Below are positions 26,523 to 35,339 of a stretch of 38,228 nucleotides of DNA, piece after piece. The stretch is from Rhizobiaceae bacterium (GTDB lineage Bacteria > Pseudomonadota > Alphaproteobacteria > Rhizobiales > Rhizobiaceae), in assembly GCA_014238155.1 (NCBI GenBank), contig JABABQ010000011.1, positions 1-38,228 of the forward strand, written 5' to 3'. The notes under the pieces were generated by a model. That model ran no database searches and was not told the DNA's origin. It was given only the letters and a program-made list of their open reading frames with translations. How positions within the stretch are numbered: position 1 is the first letter of the stretch; every line of letters begins with the position of its first letter. The translations under genes and the position numbers were made by a program.

Positions 26523-27542
26523 ATGAAAACGCTATCTCTAACAGCACTGCTGGTTGGTGCTACATTGGGTGTAACCGCATTTGGTCCCGCAGCTATTGCC
26601 GATACATCGGGCAAGAGAATCGCCTTGTCGAATAACTACGCCGGTAATTCCTGGCGTCAGGCAATGCTGAAAAGCTGGGACAAGAACGGCAAGGCTGCAG
26701 TTGCAGCAGGGCTTGTTGCTGCAGCCGATCCATTCACGACTTCAGAAAACCAGGTCACCGAGCAAGCCGCTCAGATTCAGAACATGATCCTCCAGGGATA
26801 CGACGCAATTGTCGTCAATGCTGCTTCACCGGATGCCCTTAACGGCGCGGTCAAGGAAGCCTGTGATGCCGGCATTACTGTGGTTTCCTTTGACGGTATT
26901 GTTACCGAACCTTGCGCATGGCGCATTGCGGTGAACTTCAAACAAATGGGCAAGGAACAGCTAATTTATCTTGCCAGTAAAATTCCTGCGGGGGGCAACT
27001 TGCTCGAAATTCGCGGTCTCGCGGGTGTTTTCGTCGATGATGAAATCAGTGCGGGCATCCACGAAGGAGCGAAGGAAAACGCGCAATTTAAAATTGTCGG
27101 TTCTGTACACGGTGACTGGGCTCAGGACGTATCTCAAAAGGCGGTCGCCGGAATTTTGCCGTCGCTGCCTGAAATTGCTGCTGTTGTGACACAGGGTGGT
27201 GATGGCTACGGGGCTGCTCAGGCATTCAAGGCTGCTGGCCGTCCGACCCCACTGATCATCATGGGCAATCGCCAGGATGAATTGCAGTGGTGGAAAGAAC
27301 AAAAGGATGCAAATGGCTATGAAACCATGTCGGTTTCCATTGCGCCGGGTGTATCAACATTGGCATTTTGGGTCGCTCAGCAGGTTCTGGATGGTGTCGA
27401 TGTGCCAAAGGATCTTACGGTTCCTTTCCTGCGTGTAGATCAGCATGACCTTGAGGAAAAGCTAGGTGGTACCGAAAAAGGTGGTGTCGCCAATATCGAG
27501 TATTCCCTGGAGGATGCAAAAAAAGTAATCTCGGGCAAATAG
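26523..27542 (+). CDS. Sugar-type ABC transporter substrate-binding protein
   Basis: This periplasmic-binding-protein-like (Peripla_BP_4) component has 339 residues. A signal peptide is present, with MKTLSLTALLVG, a hydrophobic core and a likely cut after AIA (about residue 26). The mature protein starts GKRIALSNNYAGNSWR, the usual first strand of ribose/galactose-type binding proteins; QIQNMILQGYDAIVVNAASP is the second typical strand. The start is ATG 26523 behind TGGAGGAAT; an ATG four codons upstream is less well placed. It is the first gene of a four-gene importer. The neighbouring lactonase suggests an aldose or its lactone/acid as ligand. Confidence 0.93.
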   Translation: MKTLSLTALLVGATLGVTAFGPAAIADTSGKRIALSNNYAGNSWRQAMLKSWDKNGKAAVAAGLVAAADPFTTSENQVTEQAAQIQNMILQGYDAIVVNAASPDALNGAVKEACDAGITVVSFDGIVTEPCAWRIAVNFKQMGKEQLIYLASKIPAGGNLLEIRGLAGVFVDDEISAGIHEGAKENAQFKIVGSVHGDWAQDVSQKAVAGILPSLPEIAAVVTQGGDGYGAAQAFKAAGRPTPLIIMGNRQDELQWWKEQKDANGYETMSVSIAPGVSTLAFWVAQQVLDGVDVPKDLTVPFLRVDQHDLEEKLGGTEKGGVANIEYSLEDAKKVISGK

Positions 27543-27588
27543 GTTCCTGTAATTACTTCAGATTGGCACGGAATTTCGTGATACTCCC

Positions 27589-29043
27589 ATGAACGATACT
27601 TCCAGGCCAATCGTCAAACTGAGCAGCGTCGAAAAGAATTTCGGCGCTGTTCGCGCACTCGATGGGATAGATCTGGACATATTGCCAGGCGAATGTTTGG
27701 GACTGGTTGGGCACAATGGTGCCGGAAAATCCACTCTCATGAACATTCTGGCAGGTATCCAGACTCCCACTTCAGGCATTCTGGATTTCGGTGATGGTGA
27801 CAAATCATCAAATCTCAGCGTCAGCGGCGCACGACGACAGGGCATTCGCTGTGTCTTTCAGGAACTGTCGCTCTGTCCCAATCTCACTGTTGCCGAGAAT
27901 GCCCGAATTCAACATCCGGGAATAAAGGGTTGGAACTGGAGAACTCGCGCCCGCGAACTGATATTGGGGCACCTGGACGAGATTTTTCCAGAGCATGGTA
28001 TTTCGGCAGATGATCTGGTTGGAGATCTGTCCATCGCCAAAAGACAGATGGTTGAAATCGCCCGCGCTTTCAGCATCGTCGACACCAATATTCGTCTGGT
28101 CATTCTTGATGAACCTACATCTTCGCTGGATGCGATGATTGCTGAAAAACTGATGGACCATGTCCGTCGTTTCACCAGAGATGGCGGATCTTGCGTGTTG
28201 ATTTCTCACCTGCTGGAAGAGGTGCTAACGACCAGCGACCGGATCATTGTGATGCGTGATGGTGATGTTGTTGATAACAGACCTGCACAAGATTTTTCCC
28301 GCCAGACGCTCGTCGAAGCGATGGGCAGCGTTGCAAAGGACGAACATGGATTTGACCAGGACACAAATTCAAAGCGGTCAGACACGACACCCTATCTGTC
28401 AATCTATCCAACTGACTTACATCAGGGAATTTCACTTAGGGCGCATAAGGGTGAAATTGTTGGACTCGCCGGCCTGAGTGGTCACGGCCAAACCGACACT
28501 CTGGTGCGGATGTACGACCGTCGCAAGCAATACGGTATTGAAATGGCTTTTGTCGCCGGTGATCGCCAATCTGATGGCGTATTTCCGTTGTGGTCCATCG
28601 GGCAAAATATCAGCATTAGTTCAATCAGAAATCTACTCAGCCATGGTCTTTTGGATCTGAAGCGAGAACTTGGCCTGGCGCAGGAATGGCGCCAGAAAAT
28701 TGCCATTCGCACACCCGACGTGAACGACAACATTCTGTCCCTTTCGGGGGGAAACCAACAAAAGGCTCTGTTTGCTCGGGCTTTCGGATCCCCTGCTGAC
28801 ACGATTCTCATGGATGACCCGATGCGGGGCGTGGATATCGGCACCAAACAGGAAGTCTATGAGATGATACGTGAGGAAGCGGCAACCGGCCGAACCTTTA
28901 TCTGGTACACAACCGAAATGGATGAATTGAAGCATTGTGACCATGTCTATGTGTTTCGAAATGGAGAGATTGCTGCAGATCTGACCCGGCAGGAACTAAC
29001 CGAGCAAAAGGTTCTTCACGCGTCATTTGAGGAAGCTTCATGA
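27589..29043 (+). CDS. Sugar ABC transporter ATP-binding protein (double ABC domain)
   Basis: This RbsA/MglA-type ATPase has two tandem ABC domains in 484 residues. The first has Walker [10 protein letters not shown] (about 44-52), a signature LSIAKRQM in place of LSxGxxQ, and Walker [12 protein letters not shown]. The second has a degenerate Walker A ([10 protein letters not shown], lacking the GKS/T), an intact signature [15 protein letters not shown], and [12 protein letters not shown]. One active and one degenerate site is normal for this family. The protein is about 15-20 residues shorter than typical. It overlaps the next gene by 4 bp. Confidence 0.93.
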   Translation: MNDTSRPIVKLSSVEKNFGAVRALDGIDLDILPGECLGLVGHNGAGKSTLMNILAGIQTPTSGILDFGDGDKSSNLSVSGARRQGIRCVFQELSLCPNLTVAENARIQHPGIKGWNWRTRARELILGHLDEIFPEHGISADDLVGDLSIAKRQMVEIARAFSIVDTNIRLVILDEPTSSLDAMIAEKLMDHVRRFTRDGGSCVLISHLLEEVLTTSDRIIVMRDGDVVDNRPAQDFSRQTLVEAMGSVAKDEHGFDQDTNSKRSDTTPYLSIYPTDLHQGISLRAHKGEIVGLAGLSGHGQTDTLVRMYDRRKQYGIEMAFVAGDRQSDGVFPLWSIGQNISISSIRNLLSHGLLDLKRELGLAQEWRQKIAIRTPDVNDNILSLSGGNQQKALFARAFGSPADTILMDDPMRGVDIGTKQEVYEMIREEAATGRTFIWYTTEMDELKHCDHVYVFRNGEIAADLTRQELTEQKVLHASFEEAS

Positions 29044-29987
29044 TCGGCCAACTCACATCACCGAGACTGCTCCGCAGCCTGCTTCCGGCCTTTTCGCTGA
29101 CGGTTATCCTGCTGGCAATTTTTTATCTTCAACCCCGGGCGATGAGCTATTTTGGATTGAATTTGCTTCTCAATCTGGCGCTTCCCATCGCATTTGCCAC
29201 GCTCGCGCAAATGTGTGTCATCACGGTCAACGATCTCGATCTGGGTATTGGCGCATTTGTTGGTTTTGTGGCCTGCGTTGGGGCCACCTGGCTCAACGAC
29301 CAGCCGTTGCTCGGGTTAATGGTTTTGACAGCCAGCGTCGTCGCCTACGGAGCTATGGGCGCTCTCATTCACTTGCGAAATTTGCCCTCCATCGTCGTGA
29401 CGCTGGGAATGTCATTCGTGTGGTTAGGATTGGCGCTTCTGGTTCTGCCAACACCGGGGGGCAAGGCACCGGCCATCGTTACGGCGGTGATGAAGTTCAA
29501 AACCCCCGTGGTGCCGATGACTATATATGCATCAATCGCCATCGCATTGATTGTTCATGTAGCGCTGAAAAGGTCTGCTTATGGTGCGGTATTGAGGGGC
29601 GTCGGCGGTAATCCACAATCGGTCGAACGGGCCAGCTGGTCGCTGGTTCGAGCCAAGATAACGATGTACGCGCTGGCAGGATTCTTCGGCGTGATGAGTG
29701 GCATCTCCCTCATCGGACTGACTTCTGCCGCTGATGCCAATATCGCGCTTCGCTATACACTGTTGTCAATTGCAGGCGTTATTCTGGGCGGAGGTGAATT
29801 TGTCGGCGGTCGAATTTCCCCGATCGGAGCAGTCCTGGGGGCCATCACACTGACACTGGCGGGGTCATTCCTGTCGTTCCTGCGCATTTCTCCTGACTGG
29901 CAGATCGGTGCTCAAGGGGCAATTTTGATTATTGTACTGGCGTTACGAACCGTGATTAACAGAACGGAGGCACGGAAACCGGGATGA
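29040..29987 (+). CDS. Sugar ABC transporter permease (RbsC-like), first
   Basis: This 315-residue inner-membrane permease of the BPD_transp_2 family has eight to ten hydrophobic segments. Family features include INDLDLGIG-like [16 protein letters not shown] and the [15 protein letters not shown] motif that faces the ATPase. It overlaps the ATPase gene by 4 bp and the second permease gene by 4 bp. With the second permease it should form a heterodimeric channel. Confidence 0.92.
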   Translation: MIGQLTSPRLLRSLLPAFSLTVILLAIFYLQPRAMSYFGLNLLLNLALPIAFATLAQMCVITVNDLDLGIGAFVGFVACVGATWLNDQPLLGLMVLTASVVAYGAMGALIHLRNLPSIVVTLGMSFVWLGLALLVLPTPGGKAPAIVTAVMKFKTPVVPMTIYASIAIALIVHVALKRSAYGAVLRGVGGNPQSVERASWSLVRAKITMYALAGFFGVMSGISLIGLTSAADANIALRYTLLSIAGVILGGGEFVGGRISPIGAVLGAITLTLAGSFLSFLRISPDWQIGAQGAILIIVLALRTVINRTEARKPG

Positions 29988-30931
29988 CTCAATCCGCATT
30001 CGTAAAACTGTCCCAAAAGCCATGGCTATGGGCCTTCATTGGCGCAACCTGCGTTTGGGTTGCAACCATCATCTTTACGGGTGGCCAGGGGGCAGGTGAA
30101 ATTCTTTCGGCCGCCCTGTCATTTGGAACTTTCTCGGTAATTGTTGGCATCGGACAGATGTATGTCATCACGCTTGGACCGGGAAACGTGGATTTATCAA
30201 TTCCTGCAACAATGACCGTTGCAGGCGTTGTTTCGATGAAGATCATCGATTCCCAAAACTCCATGATCTTGACCGGTCTTTTGATAGCGTTGGCTTGTGG
30301 GGCTGCTGTGGGAGTGTTCAATTATGGACTGATCCGTCTGCTTCGCATCCCTCCCATCATTGCCACCTTGTCTTCGAGTTTTCTGGTTCAGTCTTCGGCC
30401 ATCGCCTATGGAAGGGGGTTGAAAATCAAACCGCCACCACTGTTGGCTGATTTCTCAACAACCAAGATTCTTGGCGTACCATTGCTGGCCGTTTGTGTGA
30501 TGTTGCTTGCCGCCCTCATGGGCCTGGTTCTTCACCGCACGGTCTATGGAAGATCCGTATTGGCCATCGGACAAAACCCACGAGCCGCAAAACTCGCGGG
30601 TGTGCGCGTCGATTTCATTCGTTTTGCGACATACGTGTTGTCAGCAGTGTTGGCCGGATTTTGCGGCTATGTGCTTTCAGGGTTTTCGGGTGGGGCTTCA
30701 CTGAACATGGGAGCCGAATATTTGCTGGCATCCATCGCTGTGGTGGTCATCGGGGGCACTTCAGTGGCCGGGGGCTATTCTAATCTGCCTGGACTGTGGG
30801 GCGCTTCGCTGTTCATGTTTCTGCTTGTGACCATGCTCAATACGTTTGGACTGTCTGCAGGTGTCAGATTGATATTGACCGGCGCGATCATCGTCGGCGT
30901 TATTGTTTTGGCTGGAGGACGCAAGACTTAG
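29984..30931 (+). CDS. Sugar ABC transporter permease (RbsC-like), second
   Basis: This second BPD_transp_2 permease also has 315 residues. It has the typical GPGNVDLSIPATMTVAG segment and the coupling motif AIGQNPRAAKLAGVRVD, then GGTSVAGGYSNLPG in the last third. It is clearly similar in plan to the first permease, so the pair looks like an old duplication. It overlaps its neighbour by 4 bp and is the last gene of the importer. Confidence 0.92.
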   Translation: MTQSAFVKLSQKPWLWAFIGATCVWVATIIFTGGQGAGEILSAALSFGTFSVIVGIGQMYVITLGPGNVDLSIPATMTVAGVVSMKIIDSQNSMILTGLLIALACGAAVGVFNYGLIRLLRIPPIIATLSSSFLVQSSAIAYGRGLKIKPPPLLADFSTTKILGVPLLAVCVMLLAALMGLVLHRTVYGRSVLAIGQNPRAAKLAGVRVDFIRFATYVLSAVLAGFCGYVLSGFSGGASLNMGAEYLLASIAVVVIGGTSVAGGYSNLPGLWGASLFMFLLVTMLNTFGLSAGVRLILTGAIIVGVIVLAGGRKT

Positions 30932-31029
30932 GGTCAGGACCTCAGGTGACGCCGGTCGTATTTGCCTTTTTGGACCTCCAACTGGTCCGACCCGTCAAAA
31001 ACGACTAATAGCTCAAGCTAAGGGGAATT

Positions 31030-31542
31030 TCAGGTTTCCTCTTCCTCCGCATCTGGAATAATATCAGCAATCACGGGTTCTTCTGCGACACTTTCAGCTT
31101 CATCGATGGCTTCAAGTATCACTTCTGCTGCAGTTTGCTCTTCCCCAACATCCAGGATAATTTCAGCAACCTCCGGCTCTTCTATGAAGTTGTCAGCCTC
31201 GTCAGACACATCCAGCATCACTTCTGCTGCGGTTTCTTCTGCCGGAGCATCCACAACAATAGTCGTGACCGCGGCTTCTACGATGATTACTTCCGGCTCA
31301 GGCGGGGCATCGGGCACTTGCTCTTCAGCCAACTCCATTTTCGCGATCATCGAGGCGAGCTTTCCCATCGCGTTGGGTGCACTGTAATTCATTCCGTCCA
31401 TGGATTTCATATCACCCAACATCGCCTTGGCTTGATGCCCTACGCTCAAACGGCTTTTGCCGCGTGGGGCCGGTTCTGTGTCATCCGGGGCTGAAACTTG
31501 AGGAATTTGTACCGGGCGATTTGAATTTATAGGTCCAACCAT
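31030..31542 (-). CDS. Acidic repeat protein, unknown function
   Basis: I do not recognise this 170-residue protein. The first 75 residues are mixed (SRLSVGHQAKAMLGDMKSM, a possible helix) and the rest is very acidic. The tail holds two copies of a roughly 33-residue unit: the first begins EETAAEVMLDVSDEAD and continues EEPEVAEIILDVG; the second begins EEQTAAEVILEAIDEAE and continues EEPVIADIIPDAE. The ATG at 31542 has GGAGA seven bases upstream, which supports a real gene. There is no signal peptide or membrane segment. It lies convergent to the sugar importer and back to back with a CHAT-domain relic, whose former gene may have extended through this region. Confidence 0.6.
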   Translation of the reverse strand: MVGPINSNRPVQIPQVSAPDDTEPAPRGKSRLSVGHQAKAMLGDMKSMDGMNYSAPNAMGKLASMIAKMELAEEQVPDAPPEPEVIIVEAAVTTIVVDAPAEETAAEVMLDVSDEADNFIEEPEVAEIILDVGEEQTAAEVILEAIDEAESVAEEPVIADIIPDAEEEET

Positions 31543-31560
31543 GACTATTCTCCAATTGTC

Positions 31561-31746
31561 GTGATCAGCAAATCAGATTCCCCTTGTGCGTGGCTTAACG
31601 ACTGTCATGTCAATCACGAGCCACCTTGGCGAGGTGCCAAAGCTCTGCAACAGGCAATGTTGTCTGTACTGAATGACGCGGACAACTCACATTGGGCAGA
31701 CCCGGTTTACTGGGCGCCATTCGTGCTTGTGGGCGATCCCGGGTAG
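31561..31746 (+). pseudogene. CHAT-domain protein, C-terminal relic
   Basis: The frame ends at 31746 with WRGAKALQQAMLSVLNDAD followed by DPVYWAPFVLVGD. This is the closing helix and strand of CHAT domains (caspase-like peptidases that often act in TPR or conflict-type proteins), where AL..A...L..D and YWAPFVLVG are usual. The rest of the CHAT domain, with its His/Cys dyad, is missing, and the region upstream is occupied by the oppositely oriented acidic gene. It is a decayed end of a larger gene. Confidence 0.65.
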
Positions 31747-31931
31747 AAAATACTGAAAGGTTTACAGCAAAAACAGATTTTTTGTGCCGCCACTCCCCGG
31801 TCTATCAGAACTAACGGTGAAGCCAGAAACCCGTTCGCGGCGTGGAATTGTCCCACTTTTCAGGCAGTGGACCAGAAGTGGGACAGTTTGGCTAATTAAA
31901 TAATTGATCTTAAGGGGAATTATGATGTGAT
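31747..31931. other. Gene-free gap left of the attachment site
   Basis: No gene is seen. The gap contains an inverted repeat, GTCCCACTT at 31850-31858 and AAGTGGGAC at 31876-31884 (17-base loop), which may be a hairpin or the footprint of a lost insertion sequence. Confidence 0.5.
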
Positions 31932-31976
31932 TGGTGCCCGGGGGCGGAATCGAACCACCGACACGCGGATTTTCAG
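31932..31976 (-). other. tRNA-Phe 3' fragment, probable attachment site (att) of the element
   Basis: Read on the minus strand, these 45 bases are the 3' half of a tRNA-Phe gene: the anticodon loop CTGAAAA, the 3' anticodon strand TCCGC, the variable loop, GGTGG-TTCGATT-CCGCC as T-arm, CCCGGGC as acceptor strand and ACCA at the end. The 5' half is absent: the bases beyond 31976 do not pair with the anticodon stem or supply a D-arm. A lone tRNA 3' end next to an integrase-bearing block is the classic duplicated target of a tyrosine recombinase. Because the fragment points left, the intact tRNA and the bulk of the element should lie to the right. Confidence 0.8.
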
Positions 31977-32136
31977 ACCTCTACTCACCGTAATTAAATC
32001 AACGCCTTAGCAGGATCATGCGCAATTTATGCGCAATGGAACAGACGAAAAACTGTGTAATCAATGGAAATTCTTGGTACTGGATGCGAGTTCAATCCAG
32101 TGAAATAGCATTCATCTGTTTTAATAACAGGCCGTA

Positions 32137-32364
32137 TCAGCGGCTTCGATTGGTTTGCCAATACGAGAAAATGTTAGGAACCATATCTGGAGTCATATTG
32201 GATGACATATCCAGTAGCGCATCCAAATCATTTTGATTGGCACCAACTAACGGGTTTCCATATTCATCAATCAAGTGGGTGAGGATAGGAAACATCCACG
32301 TGCGTCCATCTTCAGTCTCCATGAATTCAGCCCACAGATCGGTTCTCAAGTGATATGCTTCCAT
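32137..32364 (-). CDS. Small hypothetical protein (75 aa)
   Basis: A 75-residue acidic protein with no recognised domain; aromatic-rich first half (TDLWAEFMETEDGRTWMFP) and an Asp/Met-rich end. The ATG at 32364 lies six bases inside the presumed end of an IS3 relic and has only a short AGG ahead of it, so it could be the surviving C-terminal part of a longer gene cut by the insertion. Reading continues convergent with nothing. Confidence in a functional product is low. Confidence 0.35.
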   Translation of the reverse strand: MEAYHLRTDLWAEFMETEDGRTWMFPILTHLIDEYGNPLVGANQNDLDALLDMSSNMTPDMVPNIFSYWQTNRSR

Positions 32365-32369
32365 AAACC

Positions 32370-32727
32370 TGGTGTTCCCCCGGTTTTGTGGACGGTTATG
32401 GACTTTCAGAATCTAGCGTATCAACGGCGTTCCTTTCGTAGTTGATTGGCGACTTATATCCTAATGCGGAATGACGCCGGGACGGCTTGTACCATCCTTC
32501 AATAAACACGAAACAGGCAACTCGTGCCTCTGCTCTAGTTTTGAACTTGCGCCGGTCGAGCAGTTCACATTCCAGAGTAGCAAAGAGGCTTTCGCACATA
32601 GCATTGTCAAAACAATCACCGACCGATCCCATGGATGGCCACATATTCATTTCTTTGCAGCGAAGGCCCAAAGCAATCGACGCATATTGCGACCCCTGGT
32701 CTGAATGATGGATTTATCCCGACATGG
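32370..32727. mobile_element. IS3-family remnant (3' end)
   Basis: Only the 3' part of an IS3-type element remains. The likely outer end is at about 32370 (TGGTGTTCCCCCGGTT), followed inward by the C-terminal coding region. Everything before the HHSDQGSQY motif is gone, and no second end is visible. Confidence 0.65.
32396..32713 (-). pseudogene. IS3-family transposase (OrfB), C-terminal fragment
   Basis: The fragment includes HHSDQGSQYAS (second catalytic Asp region), SVGDCFDNAMCESLFATLE (final catalytic Glu) and the end motif RRHSALGYKSPINYE, all typical of the IS3 integrase core. A TAA stands just before the IHHSD start, and the N-terminal half with the first Asp is absent, so it is non-functional. 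Confidence 0.82.
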
Positions 32728-32906
32728 CATGAGAAAAATGTCACTATGAATGTGTTTGCAACTATGGGGGACAATACTGTTGTGCAGACGCCCTATGAGC
32801 GCAGGATTGAGGAGCGTCAAGTTGTCGGGGCAGTGGTTCAGACAAATCGGAGTTGGGCCACATTTCTATGGCGAGAAATTTGTGATTGATGAGCCGCGTT
32901 CACCGG

Positions 32907-32916
32907 GCCCCACAAA
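32907..32916 (+). promoter_or_regulatory. Recurring element motif, copy 1 (GCCCCACAAA)
   Basis: Ten bases identical to copies at 35879 and 37077. It ends 31 bp before the ATG of the small gene upstream of the HerA ATPase. Likely a shared promoter or regulator site. Confidence 0.5.
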
Positions 32917-32947
32917 TCGCTTAAGAGCTATTGCTGTGATCCTTGGC

Positions 32948-33241
32948 ATGACAACGGATAAGTCCAACCCAAATAAACTGGAATTTGACACCGAAGAAAC
33001 CGATGAGGAATTTCTAGCCAAGTTTTCTCACAATGAAGCAGAATTGTGGGAGGCAATTTCCATATTGATCAAACGGCGCGAATTGCTGCGCGATTGCGAA
33101 ATCGAACTGCTGGAAGATCATTGTAATACAATGATGGAATGCATTGCTGTCGCCAAGCAACGAATTCTCTTGGAAGAGCTAGATTGCTTCAAACAAGTCC
33201 TAAAACTGCATAGGCGCCTGATGGACCGTGACCAATCCTGA
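32948..33241 (+). CDS. Small protein upstream of and overlapping the HerA-like ATPase gene
   Basis: This 97-residue charged, mostly helical protein has no recognised domain (ELWEAISILIKRRELLRD, then a long helix through KQRILLEELDCFKQVLK). Coiled-coil or helical-bundle character is likely. The open frame extends upstream to 32750, but the part before MTTDKSN reads poorly and contains the recurring GCCCCACAAA motif, so ATG 32948 is preferred although its ribosome-binding site is weak. It overlaps the ATPase gene by 14 bp, so the two are coupled and probably work together, as partner or regulator of the ATPase; that is inference. Confidence 0.6.
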   Translation: MTTDKSNPNKLEFDTEETDEEFLAKFSHNEAELWEAISILIKRRELLRDCEIELLEDHCNTMMECIAVAKQRILLEELDCFKQVLKLHRRLMDRDQS

Positions 33242-34613
33242 GACAGAGGAAAAACTTCGAAAGCTTGCATCAATAGACAAGGCTGCCGCGAAACGAAACT
33301 GGTTATTCTATCTATCCGGCGAAGGTGAAGATCGCGGTCTGGCTGATGACCTGATCGATGTGCATTTAGATAATCAGATCGGTAAGAACTATCAGGAACG
33401 AATATTTCTTAAGCCACCTAAGCCAAAATTCTGCCAAGGTACGTATCGCCTTGGTCAGATCATCTATCCACCAGAAAATGACTTTGGATCATTTGGATTA
33501 AGGGAAGAGGAATGGATCAGACACATGCTGATCGTTGGAATGACAGGTGCGGGGAAAACCAACTTGGCTTTTCACATTCTTGAAAATCTGAGACGGCACA
33601 AAAAACCATTTCTAGTGTTTGATTGGAAACGCAACTATCGCGATCTCAAACAGCGGCCAGTTTTTTCCGAGTTGATCGTTCACACCGTCGCTGCTGACAC
33701 GACACCATTCTTCTTCAATCCACTTCTACCACCACCCGGATGCCAGCCAGGTCACTGGCTAATGAAATTGGTTGATGTAATCAAACATGCGTATTTCGTC
33801 GGTGATGGGGTCGAATATCTGCTGCGTGATGCCATTGATCGTACATATGCGATTTCAGGTCTGTATTCTGGCGAGATTGACCGACCTCCGCTGTTCTCCA
33901 CGGTGAAAGATCTGGTGGCCAAGAAGCCGCTGCAAGGACGAATGTCGCTTTGGAAGGCATCCGCGATGCGAGTACTGGAGAGCTTGTGTTTTCGTCACGG
34001 ACTTGGTCCCGTGGTCAACTGTGCAGGTGAATTTGATTACCAACAATTTCTAGCTTCAAATGTTGTTTTAGAACTTGATGCTTTGTCCGATGTCGACAAG
34101 GTGTTTCTCATCGAAGCGTTAATTTTGTGGCTGTATGAGTTTCGCAAATGCGAAGGTCAACGGGAAACATTCAAGCATGCGCTTATCATTGAGGAGGGCC
34201 ATCACGTGTTGTCCGAACTGAAGGAACGATCTGAGGGCGCAGAGACCGTTATGGAGACGTGTCTTCGACAAATCAGGGAGTTTGGAGAAGCGGTGATTGT
34301 CATTGATCAGGAACCGACCAAACTCTCAAATTCCATTAAGGCAAATACCTACACAAAAGTCTGTTTCAATCTGGGCAACGGTAAGGATGCGCTTGAGATG
34401 TCAAACTGCATGGCGTTGAACAAGGAGGAAGCCGGCTATCTTGATCTGCTTCAAACCGGGCATGCCGTTGTTTGTTTAAAGGGCAGGGTCATTGATCCAT
34501 TGCATGTTCGGTTTCCAAAAATTGATGTTGCAAAGGGAAAGGTAACAGATGCGATGCCGAAATTGGGGCAGATTGACACGCAATCAAACTCACCATTCAT
34601 CCAACTACGGTAA
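33228..34613 (+). CDS. HerA/FtsK-superfamily ATPase (DUF87-type)
   Basis: The 461-residue protein is a P-loop DNA-motor-like ATPase. Walker A is GMTGAGKT (104-111), directly followed by LAFHILENLRR and the strand FLVFDWKRNYRDL. Walker B is ALIIEEGHH (318-326). A third motif, AVIVIDQEPTKLSNSIKAN (355-373), has the polar Q361 expected after a sensor strand. The order and spacing fit the HerA helicase central domain (DUF87) and VirB4-like motors, with about 95 residues before the P-loop. There are no membrane segments, so it is unlike VirD4 coupling proteins. It could serve DNA transfer, packaging or defence. The start is GTG 33228, inside the upstream small gene. No nuclease or SIR2 partner is seen next to it. 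Confidence 0.85.
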   Translation: MTNPETEEKLRKLASIDKAAAKRNWLFYLSGEGEDRGLADDLIDVHLDNQIGKNYQERIFLKPPKPKFCQGTYRLGQIIYPPENDFGSFGLREEEWIRHMLIVGMTGAGKTNLAFHILENLRRHKKPFLVFDWKRNYRDLKQRPVFSELIVHTVAADTTPFFFNPLLPPPGCQPGHWLMKLVDVIKHAYFVGDGVEYLLRDAIDRTYAISGLYSGEIDRPPLFSTVKDLVAKKPLQGRMSLWKASAMRVLESLCFRHGLGPVVNCAGEFDYQQFLASNVVLELDALSDVDKVFLIEALILWLYEFRKCEGQRETFKHALIIEEGHHVLSELKERSEGAETVMETCLRQIREFGEAVIVIDQEPTKLSNSIKANTYTKVCFNLGNGKDALEMSNCMALNKEEAGYLDLLQTGHAVVCLKGRVIDPLHVRFPKIDVAKGKVTDAMPKLGQIDTQSNSPFIQLR

Positions 34614-35339
34614 CAGATCTGCAACGCGGATCCTATGTCTATTCCGCTTTGGTGCTTCTGCTTTCCAATTCTTAGAATGTATTTTCATACGCAATACCTC
34701 AGAACAGCCAACTCACAAATTTTTATTAAACCGGGTGCCAGTCAGGATCCCCATTCCGCAGCCCACCCGCCCTTGGGTATCGGCGCCAGGTACATATATA
34801 CGCTGTCCATCACCGAAAATGACCAGGAACGGACCGTTCCACTCATTCGGCTGATTCTTGCAATGATTTCAATCTCATTCGACTCATTCGGCTGACCATA
34901 AATAAGAGAAGAATGAGTAAGAGAAAGAGTGATGGTGGAGGTGATGGTGAAAATGCAACTGGAAATGGGTGATGAGAGAAAAGAAAGGAGAATGTGAAAA
35001 AGCACTGGCGGAGCGGGTAATGTTGGTAGGCGAAAAGGGTGTTTCAGATTGAACTTATTGCCCAAAATGAATGAGCCTAATTGATGCATCTCAAGCCGAT
35101 ACCATTGGCATCGTAATCACTGACCTATTGCCCTGCACCAAAACAAGAAAGACAAAATCGCTCTGCAATTTTGTGCTCATCGCGCATTGTCTCAGAACAG
35201 GGTCCCTTGCGTTCCCGACCGGTATTTGTTTTTTCAACAAGGGGTTCATTGCGAGCTGCGAAAATCTTTCGCCCGCAGTCGGGATACCGACTTGCGAACC
35301 AAAAATTTTTCGATCTCGCAACCATCGAACCGATGCCCC
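34614..35339. other. Gene-poor stretch with a purine-rich tract
   Basis: No convincing gene in 726 bp. Frames are short on both strands and overlap each other. A 14-bp direct repeat, ACTCATTCGGCTGA, occurs at 34841-34854 and 34882-34895. From about 34900 to 35040 the plus strand is strongly purine-rich. The stretch may contain a decayed gene or a cis-acting site of the element such as an origin. Confidence 0.5.
34841..34895 (+). repeat. 14-bp direct repeat, two copies
   Basis: ACTCATTCGGCTGA at 34841-34854 and again at 34882-34895, with starts 41 bp apart (about four helical turns). It directly precedes the purine-rich tract. Confidence 0.6.

Noticed and set aside
31850-31884. GTCCCACTT/AAGTGGGAC inverted repeat as a terminator
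   Set aside because: The loop is 17 bases, no T-run follows and no gene ends directly before it; IS footprint or chance are equally likely.
34742-35089. 115-residue minus-strand frame rich in Ser/Leu/Pro/Thr
   Set aside because: Its composition is explained by the purine-rich plus strand; no domain or ribosome-binding site.
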